Made by a program: the position numbers and the translations under genes. Under the pieces are notes generated by a model, which was given only the letters and a program-made list of their open reading frames with translations, was not told the origin of the DNA and did not search any database. A stretch of DNA of 64,000 nucleotides from Paenibacillus sp. FSL R5-0766 (GTDB taxonomy: Bacteria > Bacillota > Bacilli > Paenibacillales > Paenibacillaceae): the NCBI RefSeq assembly GCF_037971845.1, contig NZ_CP150227.1, forward strand, positions 3,534,001 through 3,598,000, written 5' to 3'. Below are positions 44,609-54,700 of this stretch, one piece after another (position 1 is the first letter of the stretch; every line of letters begins with the position of its first letter).

Positions 44609-46348
44609 ATGCGAAGAAGAATCAGCTTGCCTTTAAAATTATTTTTTATCGTGTTTGCCTTTGTATTGGGGTGCATCATCTTGATAAGCCAATTGTCTTA
44701 TCGCTATGTGCAAAAGGAAATAAGAACCAATGACATTTTTTACACCAATCAAATACTAGACAAGGTAGACCAGTATTTCACTGTTAATTTCTCCTCCTTC
44801 CAGACGATTCTCTTCTCAGTTGAAACATCAGTGAAAGCCAACATTAACAATACCGAAGTGATTAAAAAGCAATTAAGGGAGCTGTATGAACTCAACAGTA
44901 TCTATGTCAGTAATATTTATTTGATCAAAAGCGATTTATCCATTCTGGGTGGAAGTACACCGACTCGAATATTTGATGAACCTTTATCTGAAAGAGCACC
45001 TTTATTTGATGCGGCTGACAAAAATAGAAGGACTACCTTTGTTAGTGAACCTTACAAATCGAAGTATTCCGGCTGGACCGTTACGATGGTTCGATATCTG
45101 AATGGTACTCCGTTTCCTATGGCCATTGCGGTTGATTTGGATCTAAATGCCATTGAAGAAACCTTGTTCAAGATTAATAAACAGGAACAAATGAATCTGG
45201 CTCTGATCACTGCGTCAGGTAAGATCATTGCCGGATTTTCTGAAAATAAAGGACCTCTGAATATTCAAGATCATTCTTTTTCGATCGGAGAGACGTCAGC
45301 GGAAGAAATTCTGGATACGACGGAAACAAACCTTCAACTGTCTACCAACGATGGTATTCCGGTCTCCCTTTTGAAAAAACCAACGGAGAAATTCAACTGG
45401 ACCATCATCTCGATCAACGATGAATCACGCTTAAAAGCAGCGTTGTCCAGATTGGAAACCTATTACCTCGAGCTTCTCGCTGCAGGTCTTCTTTTAAGTT
45501 TGTTCATTTCTTTTTTGGTTGCCAAATATATAAGAAAACCACTCTATACGCTCAAAACAAAAATGAAGCAGGTGGAACAAGGCATCCTCACAACGACAGT
45601 AACGATTAATCGAAACGATGAGTTTGGCGATCTTTCACGAGCATTCGATCGTATGCTTCAGCAGATTGTGGAACTGATTCGCCGAGCTGAACTTCATAAT
45701 GAACTAGAGCGCAAGTTGGAAATCCAGGTGTTACAGTCTCAAATTAACCCTCATTTTCTGTATAACACGCTTGGTTCAATCAGCAATGTGATACGTCTCG
45801 GACAAATAGAGAAAGTAGATGTGGTGATCGGGTCGCTCATTTCATTATTGGAGTACGGAATAGACGATGCTTCCGAGAAGGTTTCCCTACGCCAGGAATT
45901 ACGCAATGTAGCGGACTATATCGAGATCCAGAACATCCGGTATAACCGTAACTTCCACTTGATTGAACATATCGAAGCAGGGTTAATGGATTTTCCAGTT
46001 TTTCGAATGCTGCTGCAACCTCTTGTGGAGAATAGCATCTTCCATGGTTATAACGGAGGGGGAATTGAGGGGCCTATTACGATTCATGCGTACAGGGAGG
46101 ACGGCATCGTCATCATCGAAGTTGTTGATCAAGGCGAGGGAATTCCAGCTGATAAAATAAAGCATATTTTAATCTCAGAACCGAGTGAAGAGGAAGTAAA
46201 AAGAAAACGAATCGGGCTGAACAATATTCATGGGCGAATAAGACTCCACTACGGAGATCAATTCGGACTGCAAATCATAAGCATACCTAAGGAAATAACC
46301 CGTATACGCGCTGTATTCCCGGCAGAATTGCCAAAAGGAGATGCATAA
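44609..46348 (+). CDS. YesM-type sensor histidine kinase, second locus
   Basis: A 579-residue membrane kinase. Transmembrane helices at about 9-30 and 290-310 enclose an extracellular CACHE-type sensor. A HAMP domain, a His_kinase domain with phospho-acceptor His382 (QINPHFLYN) and a HATPase domain with PLVENSIFHG and DQGEGIPADK follow. It should sense the locus glycan or its loaded binding protein. Its stop overlaps the YesN start by one base (TAATG), giving tight coupling. Confidence 0.94.
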   Translation: MRRRISLPLKLFFIVFAFVLGCIILISQLSYRYVQKEIRTNDIFYTNQILDKVDQYFTVNFSSFQTILFSVETSVKANINNTEVIKKQLRELYELNSIYVSNIYLIKSDLSILGGSTPTRIFDEPLSERAPLFDAADKNRRTTFVSEPYKSKYSGWTVTMVRYLNGTPFPMAIAVDLDLNAIEETLFKINKQEQMNLALITASGKIIAGFSENKGPLNIQDHSFSIGETSAEEILDTTETNLQLSTNDGIPVSLLKKPTEKFNWTIISINDESRLKAALSRLETYYLELLAAGLLLSLFISFLVAKYIRKPLYTLKTKMKQVEQGILTTTVTINRNDEFGDLSRAFDRMLQQIVELIRRAELHNELERKLEIQVLQSQINPHFLYNTLGSISNVIRLGQIEKVDVVIGSLISLLEYGIDDASEKVSLRQELRNVADYIEIQNIRYNRNFHLIEHIEAGLMDFPVFRMLLQPLVENSIFHGYNGGGIEGPITIHAYREDGIVIIEVVDQGEGIPADKIKHILISEPSEEEVKRKRIGLNNIHGRIRLHYGDQFGLQIISIPKEITRIRAVFPAELPKGDA

Positions 46349-47958
46349 TGGGGAGAGACTATACCTGCTTCATTGTTGACGATGAAGACCTGATCATTCA
46401 ACGATTGGAATTGTTTTTTAATGAACTCTCTCATAGGGATCGACGATTTGTTCTGGTGGGCAAAGCAAATAATGGGCTGAATGGGATCGAGGAGATCATA
46501 AAACTTAAACCGGATATCGTCATATCCGATATTGTAATGCCGCGTATGGATGGCATCTCCATGATTGAGCAGCTCAAGGCGGAGCTCCCCCATACCCAAT
46601 ACATACTGCTGACCGCCTATTCATCCTTCGAATACGCTCAGCGAGCGATTCAAGCCAACGTATTGGAGTACATTGTAAAGGTTCCGCTGAGGGAAGCCGA
46701 TTTGAATCGAGCGTTGGATAAGGCAGCCGGAATTTTAAATGAGTTTGAGAAAAAAGAAGCGGAATTTCACTCGTTAAACGTATCCGTGCTTGAAAATAAA
46801 TACAGAGTCCGCAAGCAATTTTTTAACGAATTGATCCGAGGTGAAATTCCTTCTCATCGGGCATCGGATTTTGCCAATCGCATGCAGTTTCATTTCTTTC
46901 AATCCAACTATTGCTGCTTCATCGTTGAAATGAATACGTACGAAAGTTTCCGAAACGAATACGCGGCCGCAGATCAAAACATCTTGAAGTATGCGATAAC
47001 AAATATCATCGAAGAAACAGTGATGAATGGTAGTAGTGGGGTAGCTGCGGATCTGTCGGATAATCGTTTTATTGGCTTTTTATCCTGGGAAAATAACCGC
47101 AGTGATATGGAAACGGAATATGCTTGCCTATCTTTGGGAGGGCAGATCATCTCTCATTTGCATCAATATTTGAATAAAAGGGTATCTGTCGCTTTTGGAA
47201 GTCCGCATCGAGGCTGGGAATCGATCAAACAGGCGTATACGGAAGCAAAAAATGTGAGTGAGGATTTCTATTATCATACCGAAAAAGTCGTAAAAACACC
47301 GATGCATCGGTTCCAATACCATAATGACAAAAAAGCAGACGTTCAGCAGAAGCTTGCTGATTTTCTTATACGCCTGAAGAGGAAGATTTCCAAGGAAGAG
47401 CTGGATAATGCACTTGCTGATTTGAACCAATTTGTTACGGACCATAAAATCCACAAGTCCATCATGGTGCCAATGATTAGAGACTTGTACAGAGACATTA
47501 CGGTGAAATTTAAATCAGGGAACAAGATGGCCACGGAAGTTCCAGAGTTCCCCATGGAATTTATGGCATTTCAGGAGCAGCTCGCTTATATTGGCGACTT
47601 CACATTCGAATACGTGCATGCGGGCCAACTATTACATCGTGCAGAAATTATGAGTGCTATGCATTATATAGAGACAAACCTGAAACAGCGCTTAACGCTG
47701 GAAGCAATTGCGGAGGAAGTGAATCTAGCGCCATCGTATTTTAGCAGCTTATTCAAAAAAACAATGAACGAAGGCGTGATCAGCTACATTAACCGTAAAA
47801 AAATCCATCTCGCCCTCGAGTTGTTAAACGTTCAGGATTATTCTTTATTGGAATTGTGCGAGGAAGTAGGCATCGTCAATGAAGGGTACTTTTGCAAACT
47901 GTTTAAAGAATATACGGGGGATACACCTAAGCAATATCGGATAAAAATGACACGGTAG
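46348..47958 (+). CDS. YesN-type response regulator (receiver + AraC), second locus
   Basis: A 536-residue activator with a receiver domain (1-125; phospho-acceptor Asp61 in IVISDIVMPRMDG). The switch Lys, usually followed by Pro, reads IVKVPLRE here, which is slightly unusual. A central region and a C-terminal AraC double helix-turn-helix (about 430-530; ending TGDTPKQYRIKM) complete it. It is translationally coupled to the kinase. By family practice it activates the transporter and enzyme genes; the 40-bp element found at both 40942 and 51601 is the obvious candidate site. Confidence 0.93.
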   Translation: MGRDYTCFIVDDEDLIIQRLELFFNELSHRDRRFVLVGKANNGLNGIEEIIKLKPDIVISDIVMPRMDGISMIEQLKAELPHTQYILLTAYSSFEYAQRAIQANVLEYIVKVPLREADLNRALDKAAGILNEFEKKEAEFHSLNVSVLENKYRVRKQFFNELIRGEIPSHRASDFANRMQFHFFQSNYCCFIVEMNTYESFRNEYAAADQNILKYAITNIIEETVMNGSSGVAADLSDNRFIGFLSWENNRSDMETEYACLSLGGQIISHLHQYLNKRVSVAFGSPHRGWESIKQAYTEAKNVSEDFYYHTEKVVKTPMHRFQYHNDKKADVQQKLADFLIRLKRKISKEELDNALADLNQFVTDHKIHKSIMVPMIRDLYRDITVKFKSGNKMATEVPEFPMEFMAFQEQLAYIGDFTFEYVHAGQLLHRAEIMSAMHYIETNLKQRLTLEAIAEEVNLAPSYFSSLFKKTMNEGVISYINRKKIHLALELLNVQDYSLLELCEEVGIVNEGYFCKLFKEYTGDTPKQYRIKMTR

Positions 47959-48069
47959 GAATCCAAATAAGGATGCTAAAAATGTATGATTTTTTCGCGA
48001 AATCCTGTAAAAAAAAAGGGGCTAAAACCATTACCATGATAGGAGCATCTAATCATGGAGGTTATCAAA

Positions 48070-50286
48070 ATGGAACTTATGAAAGCAGATGTAACCGTCA
48101 TAGGCGGAGGAATTGCCGGGATATGTGCTGCCATTGCTGCCGCACGCCAAGGGCTACAGGTTTCACTTATCAATGATCGGCCGGTGCTTGGGGGAAATGC
48201 GAGCAGCGAGGTCAGAGTTCATATCAACGGGTCGGCATATCTTGGAAACAGTCCATCCTATTATGCTCGCGAAGGCGGGTTAGTGGAAGAACTTAAGCTG
48301 AAGATCTTTCATTATAATCCGTTATACAACAAAAAACTTATGCTTTCACTTTCGGATACGGTTTTGCTCGACATGGCGTATGATGAGCCTAACATTTCTC
48401 TATTCCTGAATACATGTGTGCATGAAACGGGCATGGAGAACGGCAGAATCAAATGGGTGGAGGGCCTTCAATTGGCTTCAGAGAGAAAATTTCGTTTTGA
48501 AAGCCCTACCTACATTGATTGCTCCGGCGATGGAATTGTTGGATATCAATCAGGTGCTCACTTCCGATGGGGAAGAGAGGCGAAGCATGAATACAAGGAG
48601 GAGCTCGCTCCAGAAGTGGCGGATCATTACACCATGGGCGATACGATTCTGTTTCAAGCCCGTGACGTAGACTATCCAGTTCCTTACAAAAGGCCAGGCT
48701 TTGCGTATGATATTACGAAGTTGGAATTTTTCGATAGTATCAGAAAAGGATTAAACCATCGGTCTTTTCCAAGGAAAATCAACGGGCTTGGCGGATTGTG
48801 GTGGCTGGAATACGGCGGACATATGGATATTATCAAGAATAATGAAGACATTGCATTAGAACTGCGGAAATTGGTGTACGGGATATGGGATTATATCAAA
48901 AATAGCGGTGAGTTTGATGATGTAGACAACCTCATCCTGGATTATGTATGCCCGATTCCGGGAAAGCGAGAGTCGAGACGGTTTATAGGTGAACACATGC
49001 TGTCTCAGAACGATCTTACAGCAAAGCCTCATTTCGAAGATGCGGTATCCGTCGGAGGCTGGTATATGGATCTGCATGCGAATAAAGGCATCTACGATGA
49101 GGGTCCGGCTACCGCGTGGAATTTTGTGCCGGGATTGTATAATATCCCTTTTCGCAGCTTATTTTCACGCAATATTCCTAATCTCATGTTCGCTGGCCGT
49201 AATATAAGCGCTACTCATGTGGCTTTTGGGTCTACAAGGGTCATGGCAACCTGTGGTTGTATGGGGCAGGCGGTAGGAACGGCTGCTGCATTATGCGTAA
49301 AATATGATACAGACCCTGCGGACATCGTCAAAGCACATATGGATGAGCTTCAGGCGCAGCTGCTTCGAGACGGGCAAACGATTGTAGGGCTTCAAGAGCC
49401 GTTAGATCCTTATTTCGCAGACGGATTAACGATTCGTGCCTCTTCTCAGCGAAGCTATGAACAACTTTATCCAACCGAAGAGATCTCCTTGGAGAAAGCG
49501 TTATGTTTTGTCTTGCCGATTAAGACATCTGTGGTTGAGAGTGTGCAGATCAAAATTAAAAATAGATCCGAGCATTCGGAAACGTTGCAAGTGAAGCTGT
49601 TTGGCGGGGAGCGGAAGGAAAACTATATTCCCACCAGCGAGCTGAAAGGCTACAACTTGGTGATTTCAGCGGGTCACGATGACTGGATTACACTGGACCT
49701 CAGCTGCAAGAAGTCAGAAGACGACAAAATCTATATCGTATTGGAAGGTACGGCGAGCCTTACTGTGCACAGCAATGAAGAGAAAATGACTGGAGCGGTG
49801 AGCTTCCTTTATAGACCAGAAGAGCCATCCAGGTTGAAGAAACTTAATAAGAGCATTTGCTTCAAAGACCTGATACCATCCCAGGATATGTATAATCCCG
49901 CGAATGTCGTCAACGGTTTCTCCAGACCTTATGGTCTGCCAAACGTCTGGATTTCGGAACGTACGGAAGGACAGGAATGGTTGGAATTTGGTTTTGCAAG
50001 CCCCAAGAATCTGGATGAAATCCATCTTGTTTTCAATTCGCAGCTGAATTTGGAGCATTTCGACGATCCAATCGAGTCGTTGATTCAAGATTATGATGTG
50101 ACTTTAACTTTGGAAGACGGAACCGAGAGTGCAATTAAAGTCCGTGGGAATTATCTTTCGTTGAACAAACATCAGGTGCATGCACAAGCTGTAACCCACA
50201 TCCGGTTTGATTTCTGTGCAACGTATGGTTCGCCTTATTATGAAGTGTTTGCTGTAAAACTTTATGCTCCTAATAACGCTAAGTGA
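48070..50286 (+). CDS. FAD-dependent oxidoreductase with C-terminal beta domains
   Basis: A 738-residue protein. The N-terminal half (about 1-450) is an FAD_oxidored-type flavoprotein with VIGGGIAGICAAIAAARQG (Rossmann glycines 12-17), then GGNASSEVRVHING and, near residue 380, FAGRNISATHVAFGSTRVM. The C-terminal half (about 450-738) is beta-rich; its last part (YNPANVVNGFSRPYGLPNVWIS) resembles a discoidin/F5-8 carbohydrate-binding domain. No signal peptide is seen, so it acts in the cytoplasm, perhaps on imported sugars. ATG 48070 follows GGAGG; the upstream ATG overlaps that site. Substrate unknown. It is likely co-transcribed with the SGNH gene. Confidence 0.85.
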   Translation: MELMKADVTVIGGGIAGICAAIAAARQGLQVSLINDRPVLGGNASSEVRVHINGSAYLGNSPSYYAREGGLVEELKLKIFHYNPLYNKKLMLSLSDTVLLDMAYDEPNISLFLNTCVHETGMENGRIKWVEGLQLASERKFRFESPTYIDCSGDGIVGYQSGAHFRWGREAKHEYKEELAPEVADHYTMGDTILFQARDVDYPVPYKRPGFAYDITKLEFFDSIRKGLNHRSFPRKINGLGGLWWLEYGGHMDIIKNNEDIALELRKLVYGIWDYIKNSGEFDDVDNLILDYVCPIPGKRESRRFIGEHMLSQNDLTAKPHFEDAVSVGGWYMDLHANKGIYDEGPATAWNFVPGLYNIPFRSLFSRNIPNLMFAGRNISATHVAFGSTRVMATCGCMGQAVGTAAALCVKYDTDPADIVKAHMDELQAQLLRDGQTIVGLQEPLDPYFADGLTIRASSQRSYEQLYPTEEISLEKALCFVLPIKTSVVESVQIKIKNRSEHSETLQVKLFGGERKENYIPTSELKGYNLVISAGHDDWITLDLSCKKSEDDKIYIVLEGTASLTVHSNEEKMTGAVSFLYRPEEPSRLKKLNKSICFKDLIPSQDMYNPANVVNGFSRPYGLPNVWISERTEGQEWLEFGFASPKNLDEIHLVFNSQLNLEHFDDPIESLIQDYDVTLTLEDGTESAIKVRGNYLSLNKHQVHAQAVTHIRFDFCATYGSPYYEVFAVKLYAPNNAK

Positions 50287-50303
50287 GGGCGGGTGAAGTC
50301 GTG

Positions 50304-51512
50304 ATGAAGGAATTTTTCCCACGAAGAGGGCTACCTAATGTCATTCAGAAGTTGGAAAATGGAGAAACCGTGACCATCGTTTATTTCGGCGGCAGTAATA
50401 CACGTTCAAAAGGATACAGGGTCATGACGGCGGATTGGCTGCGAGGGCAATATCCCCATGCCGATATCCGCGCTGTGAACGCAGGCATTGATGGGACAGG
50501 ATCGGACCTCGGCTGCGCCCGTTTGGAGACAGATGTGCTTCGTCATCAGCCTGATCTCGTGTTTGTTGAATTTGTTGGTAACGATGGCGGAGTTCCCGAA
50601 TCGAAGGCGCGGATCGAAGGCATTGTCCGTCAGATTCGCAAGCGGAGCCGATTTACCGATATCCTGTTTGTATATACGGTTAAGGAGCGGGATTTGACCT
50701 CATTTCAATCCGGCGAATACCAGAAGGGCGCTCTTATGCAAGAGGAAGTCGCCGACTATTACGGCATTCCTTCCATTCATCTGGGCGTAGCGGTCAGTCA
50801 ATTGGTATCGGAAGGAAAACTTATTTTTACTTCAAGGGCAGACGTGTCCATTCCCGGAGCCGTTATTTTCACGCATGATTCGATCCATCCGACAATTCCC
50901 GAAGGACACCAGATCTACACGGATACCATCACCCGGTCGTTTGAGAAAATGAGCGAGCTTCGAGATCACGTGGGAAAAGTCGAACATCACTTGCCGCTGG
51001 CCCCCTTGGTCCCGGCCAATCCATGGGAGTATGCAACCATGCTGCCACTGGATCGTTTTAGTCATTTTTCGGCAGGATGGTCTTACATGACTCCCGATGA
51101 CTTTCCTTTAGTGCGAGAATATGATTGGTTGTTCCCCGGTCTATGGCGAGCAGTTGATCCCGGAGAGGCGATCACAGTGGAATTTGAGGGAACACACATC
51201 GGCTTATTTGATATCGGGGGGCCGGATTCTGGCCGATTGAAGGTGTCGGTGGATGGAGGAGAACCCTTCCTTATTGATCGATTCACGCTCTACAACGATC
51301 ATAATAGAAATCAATATATTTTCTTGCCGGAGCTACCAAATGGGAAACATACAGTTCGCTTCGAGATCGATCACGAGAAAACTGACAAAGCTGCCGTGTT
51401 TGAGGCAAGTGGCAATGAACGAGGTATGGAACATGTTCGGCAGCATTCAGCTTGGTATGATCAAACCGTCATTCAGCTTGGAAAGTTGTTATTGGTGCAG
51501 CCGCCATTATAA
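50304..51512 (+). CDS. SGNH-fold hydrolase (sugar esterase type)
   Basis: A 402-residue cytoplasmic SGNH/GDSL hydrolase. Block I reads VYFGGSNT (nucleophile Ser31, with GGS replacing the usual GDS). Block III reads FVGNDGG (Asn), and block V reads HDSIHPT (Asp192-x-x-His195). A C-terminal beta domain of about 170 residues follows and may bind carbohydrate. Enzymes of this kind remove acetyl groups from sugars, but the substrate here is not known. ATG 50304 has GGGCGGGTGA upstream. It follows the FAD gene by 17 bp. Without a signal peptide it would act on imported oligosaccharides. Confidence 0.85.
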   Translation: MKEFFPRRGLPNVIQKLENGETVTIVYFGGSNTRSKGYRVMTADWLRGQYPHADIRAVNAGIDGTGSDLGCARLETDVLRHQPDLVFVEFVGNDGGVPESKARIEGIVRQIRKRSRFTDILFVYTVKERDLTSFQSGEYQKGALMQEEVADYYGIPSIHLGVAVSQLVSEGKLIFTSRADVSIPGAVIFTHDSIHPTIPEGHQIYTDTITRSFEKMSELRDHVGKVEHHLPLAPLVPANPWEYATMLPLDRFSHFSAGWSYMTPDDFPLVREYDWLFPGLWRAVDPGEAITVEFEGTHIGLFDIGGPDSGRLKVSVDGGEPFLIDRFTLYNDHNRNQYIFLPELPNGKHTVRFEIDHEKTDKAAVFEASGNERGMEHVRQHSAWYDQTVIQLGKLLLVQPPL

Positions 51513-51600
51513 TTGATGGATTCACTTGGGACACTTGGAAGACCTATATTCTATCTGACTGCAACTGAGCAATCAATTAGGATGTAGGTTTCTTTTTTTA

Positions 51601-51640
51601 CTTAAAATCGTATAAGAAATTCTTAAAATCAAAGAAATTT
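51601..51640 (+). promoter_or_regulatory. 40-bp locus element, copy 2 (before the 1690-residue gene)
   Basis: 34 of 40 bases match 40942-40981. A -10 box TAAGAT (51659-51664) follows after 18 nt, nearly the same geometry as copy 1. It marks an independent promoter for the large secreted protein. Confidence 0.7.
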
Positions 51641-51705
51641 CACGGTGATGTAACATGCTAAGATAAAAACGACAGAGCGGGATTAGGCAAAAGGCAACTC
51701 ATTTC

Positions 51706-51719
51706 TGGAAGCGTTATCA
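51706..51719 (+). promoter_or_regulatory. cre-like box upstream of the 1690-residue gene
   Basis: TGGAAGCGTTATCA matches 13 of 14 positions of TGWAANCGNTNWCA. It lies about 35 nt after the predicted transcription start and just before the ribosome site, a roadblock position for CcpA. Confidence 0.55.
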
Positions 51720-51734
51720 TTTTAAGGAGAGGCT

Positions 51735-54700
51735 GTGAATTGTATGTTCAAAAGGAAGCTGTTTTTTTTCATCGTTTTCATGTTGACGGTCGTAGTTCCT
51801 TCCAGCCTGATCGGAATAAGGACCGCTTATGCGGAGACCTTACCTTATCAGACGATTATCATCGATGACGGGAGTATCAAGATCAATGATGTTGTGACAC
51901 CTGATGCGGGTAACGAGAACAATGGATATGCGGCTCCAAATTGGACTACAAGCACAGGGGTGAAGGGGTATGATCTTTCCAGCACCAAATATACGAGTAC
52001 AGCAGGCAGAACGATAACATGGAATCCACGCTTGGAAGAAGGAACCGCGAAAATATCGTTCTATAAGCTGGATTGGGCGGATAAGGCTGATAGCAATGTA
52101 AAAATCGAAATTGTTCATAATGGAACAACGGATGTAGTCTTTATGGATCTAAGACCCTCATCTGGCGCTCCAGCAGGGTGGGTTGATTTGGGAGAGTACT
52201 ATTTTTCTGGAGTTGGTGAAGAATTTGTTCAATTGACCCGGTCTACCGGCACCACAAACACGATCCTTACGCGCGCGGATGCGGTTAAGTTCGAAGGGAA
52301 TATAAGGCAGAAAGAGCCACAAAAGACAATCATCATTGATGATGGGAGCCTCACAATTGATCATGTCGTCACTGTTGATTCAGGCAACGTCAGTAACGGG
52401 TTCTCCGCTCCTTATTGGACGACAAGTGCAGGAGTGAAGGGATACAATAATTCCAGTTCCAAATTTACAGACGCTGTAGGTAGAAGCATCACCTGGAATC
52501 CACGCTTGGAAGCAGGGACGACGAGAATATCGTTCTATAAGCTGGATTGGGCGGATAAAGCAGACAGTAATGTGAAAATTGAGATTGTTCATAACGGGAT
52601 TACGGATGTTAAGTTTATGGATCTTAGACCTTCGTCAGGTCCATCGGTTGGATGGGTGGATCTGGGGGAGTATGAGTTTAGTGGTGATGATAGCGAATTT
52701 GTCAGGCTGACTCGAACGCAGCCTTCTACGGGTACAATTATTACGCGGGCTGATGCAGTCAAGTTCGAGGGGAATATCCGTCAACAAGCACCACCGCTGC
52801 CCCCGCTAAGAAGCCGTACTTTAGCTAATCTCAGTTACACAGAGAAAGGCAGCATCGAAAATGCTAATTACAAGGCAACCTTCTATGAGGCAGTATGGGA
52901 TGAAGGTAAATCCATCGTTCGTGACATGTTCTACAAAAACACGGACACGGGAAACTGGATGCCAATCAATAATGAATCAGAACGACTTGAGGAGCAATGG
53001 GTTTTATTAGATGGGAATGCGGGGAGCCGAACCAATTATTATGATACGATGAACAAACGCTGGATTACATTTGACGGGGTCCATTTTCCAGACAGCCAGA
53101 CGGCGGTATTAACCGATTCTACGCATGGCAGTGATTACGATTTTGAAGTGAACTGGTCCATGGCAGGGGATAAACCAGATGTTTCCTTTGCTTTTACGCC
53201 TCGCCGCGACGGCAATTATGTGATTGGATATCAGTCCTTCACAACAGAGGCAGTCTCGGGCATCAATGAAGTGTTAAATGGATTCAGGTCACATGCCAAA
53301 ATGGTAGGTACGGTGGAATCAACAAGTTTAAGAGAGCTGAGCGCTCCGATGAGCCTGGTTGAGAAAAATGATGGTTCGGGAAATCCATTGACGTATGGTG
53401 TATTTGTACCTCCGGCAGAGCTTCCGGTTGAATTTGAACCGACGGGAGGCGTGACGAAACAACGGCTTGGCATGAGCCTGGTCAACAACGAAGGCAGTGT
53501 GCAGCCCATCCTTTACGCCCCTCAATTAGGGACTTATTCGCAAATGACCGCAGAAAGCACCTATCAATTTCATATGGGGCTAATCGCTCAAAAAAGCAAT
53601 CTGTATGAGTCCTACGCGGATATACTTCGCAATGAGTACGATTATTCGGCATACCGGGAAAATGTTTCAGATCAGTCACTTACTGACGCAATGTTCAATA
53701 TGATCGATCTGCTTAAGATAGAGCCACAAGGAGATGACTCTGTTGATTATGTCCCTTCACCCAGCGGGTGGTGGAGCCGTGCCAAGGGCTTTATTGATAT
53801 CGAAAACGAGGATAGCGTCCGAACAAGCTCGAATGCGGTTCTGTTGGGGGCTTACTATTTGACGGGGGATGATCAACTTTACGATTCGAGAGCATTGCCG
53901 TCTGTCCAGTATGGCGTATCGCGAAATGGTATCGGTTGGTCGCCAACGCAGAAGAAAGTATACGGTGTGCCTTCCTTATGGAAAATGGCTACTCTGCCGT
54001 TTGATGTTTCAAGCGTAGCCGCTGTTAATCAGATGATGGGCACTTCGGCAGGCATTGGTGCACTCGCTCAGGAAGAGTACCTTGTGCGTGACCCGGATCA
54101 GAAAGACCGTGGGCCTGTCATTCAGCCCCTGATGATGTATCGGATGACGGGAGATGCGCAGTATTTGCAGGCTGCGAAGGATGCAGCCGACAGTTATATC
54201 ACGCAACATATCGATACGCCAGCATCCATCGATGTGAGTAAAAATGAGTTCATTTATTATTATAGCAAGCTGTGGATGGAGATCTTGGAGCTATATGAGG
54301 AAACTCAGGATCCCAAATACTTGGATGCCGCCTATAAGGAAGCCAAACGGTATGCAACCATGTTTGTTGCTCGTCCAGTTCCTGAAGGTAACGTTACGAT
54401 TCCTCAGCCGGAGACATATAATTACGCGGAGTCGTTCCATTGGCCGGAAAGTGGTAAATTTCAATATCCTAGGCTTAAGCTTCCCGAAGATATTGCCGGA
54501 GGGGTTCAAGCGGAGCGTTGGCTTGTTTCACCAAGCGGATTGACGTTTGAAGCAGGAAGTACAACCGGCTATTATCGGATGAATGCTCAGGAAGCTCCAT
54601 TCATGCTGAGATTGTCGCTTTATACAGGGGATGAACTGCTGCAGGATATTGCTCATAATTCGGTTATTGGACGATATTCCAGTTATCCAGGTTATTATTA

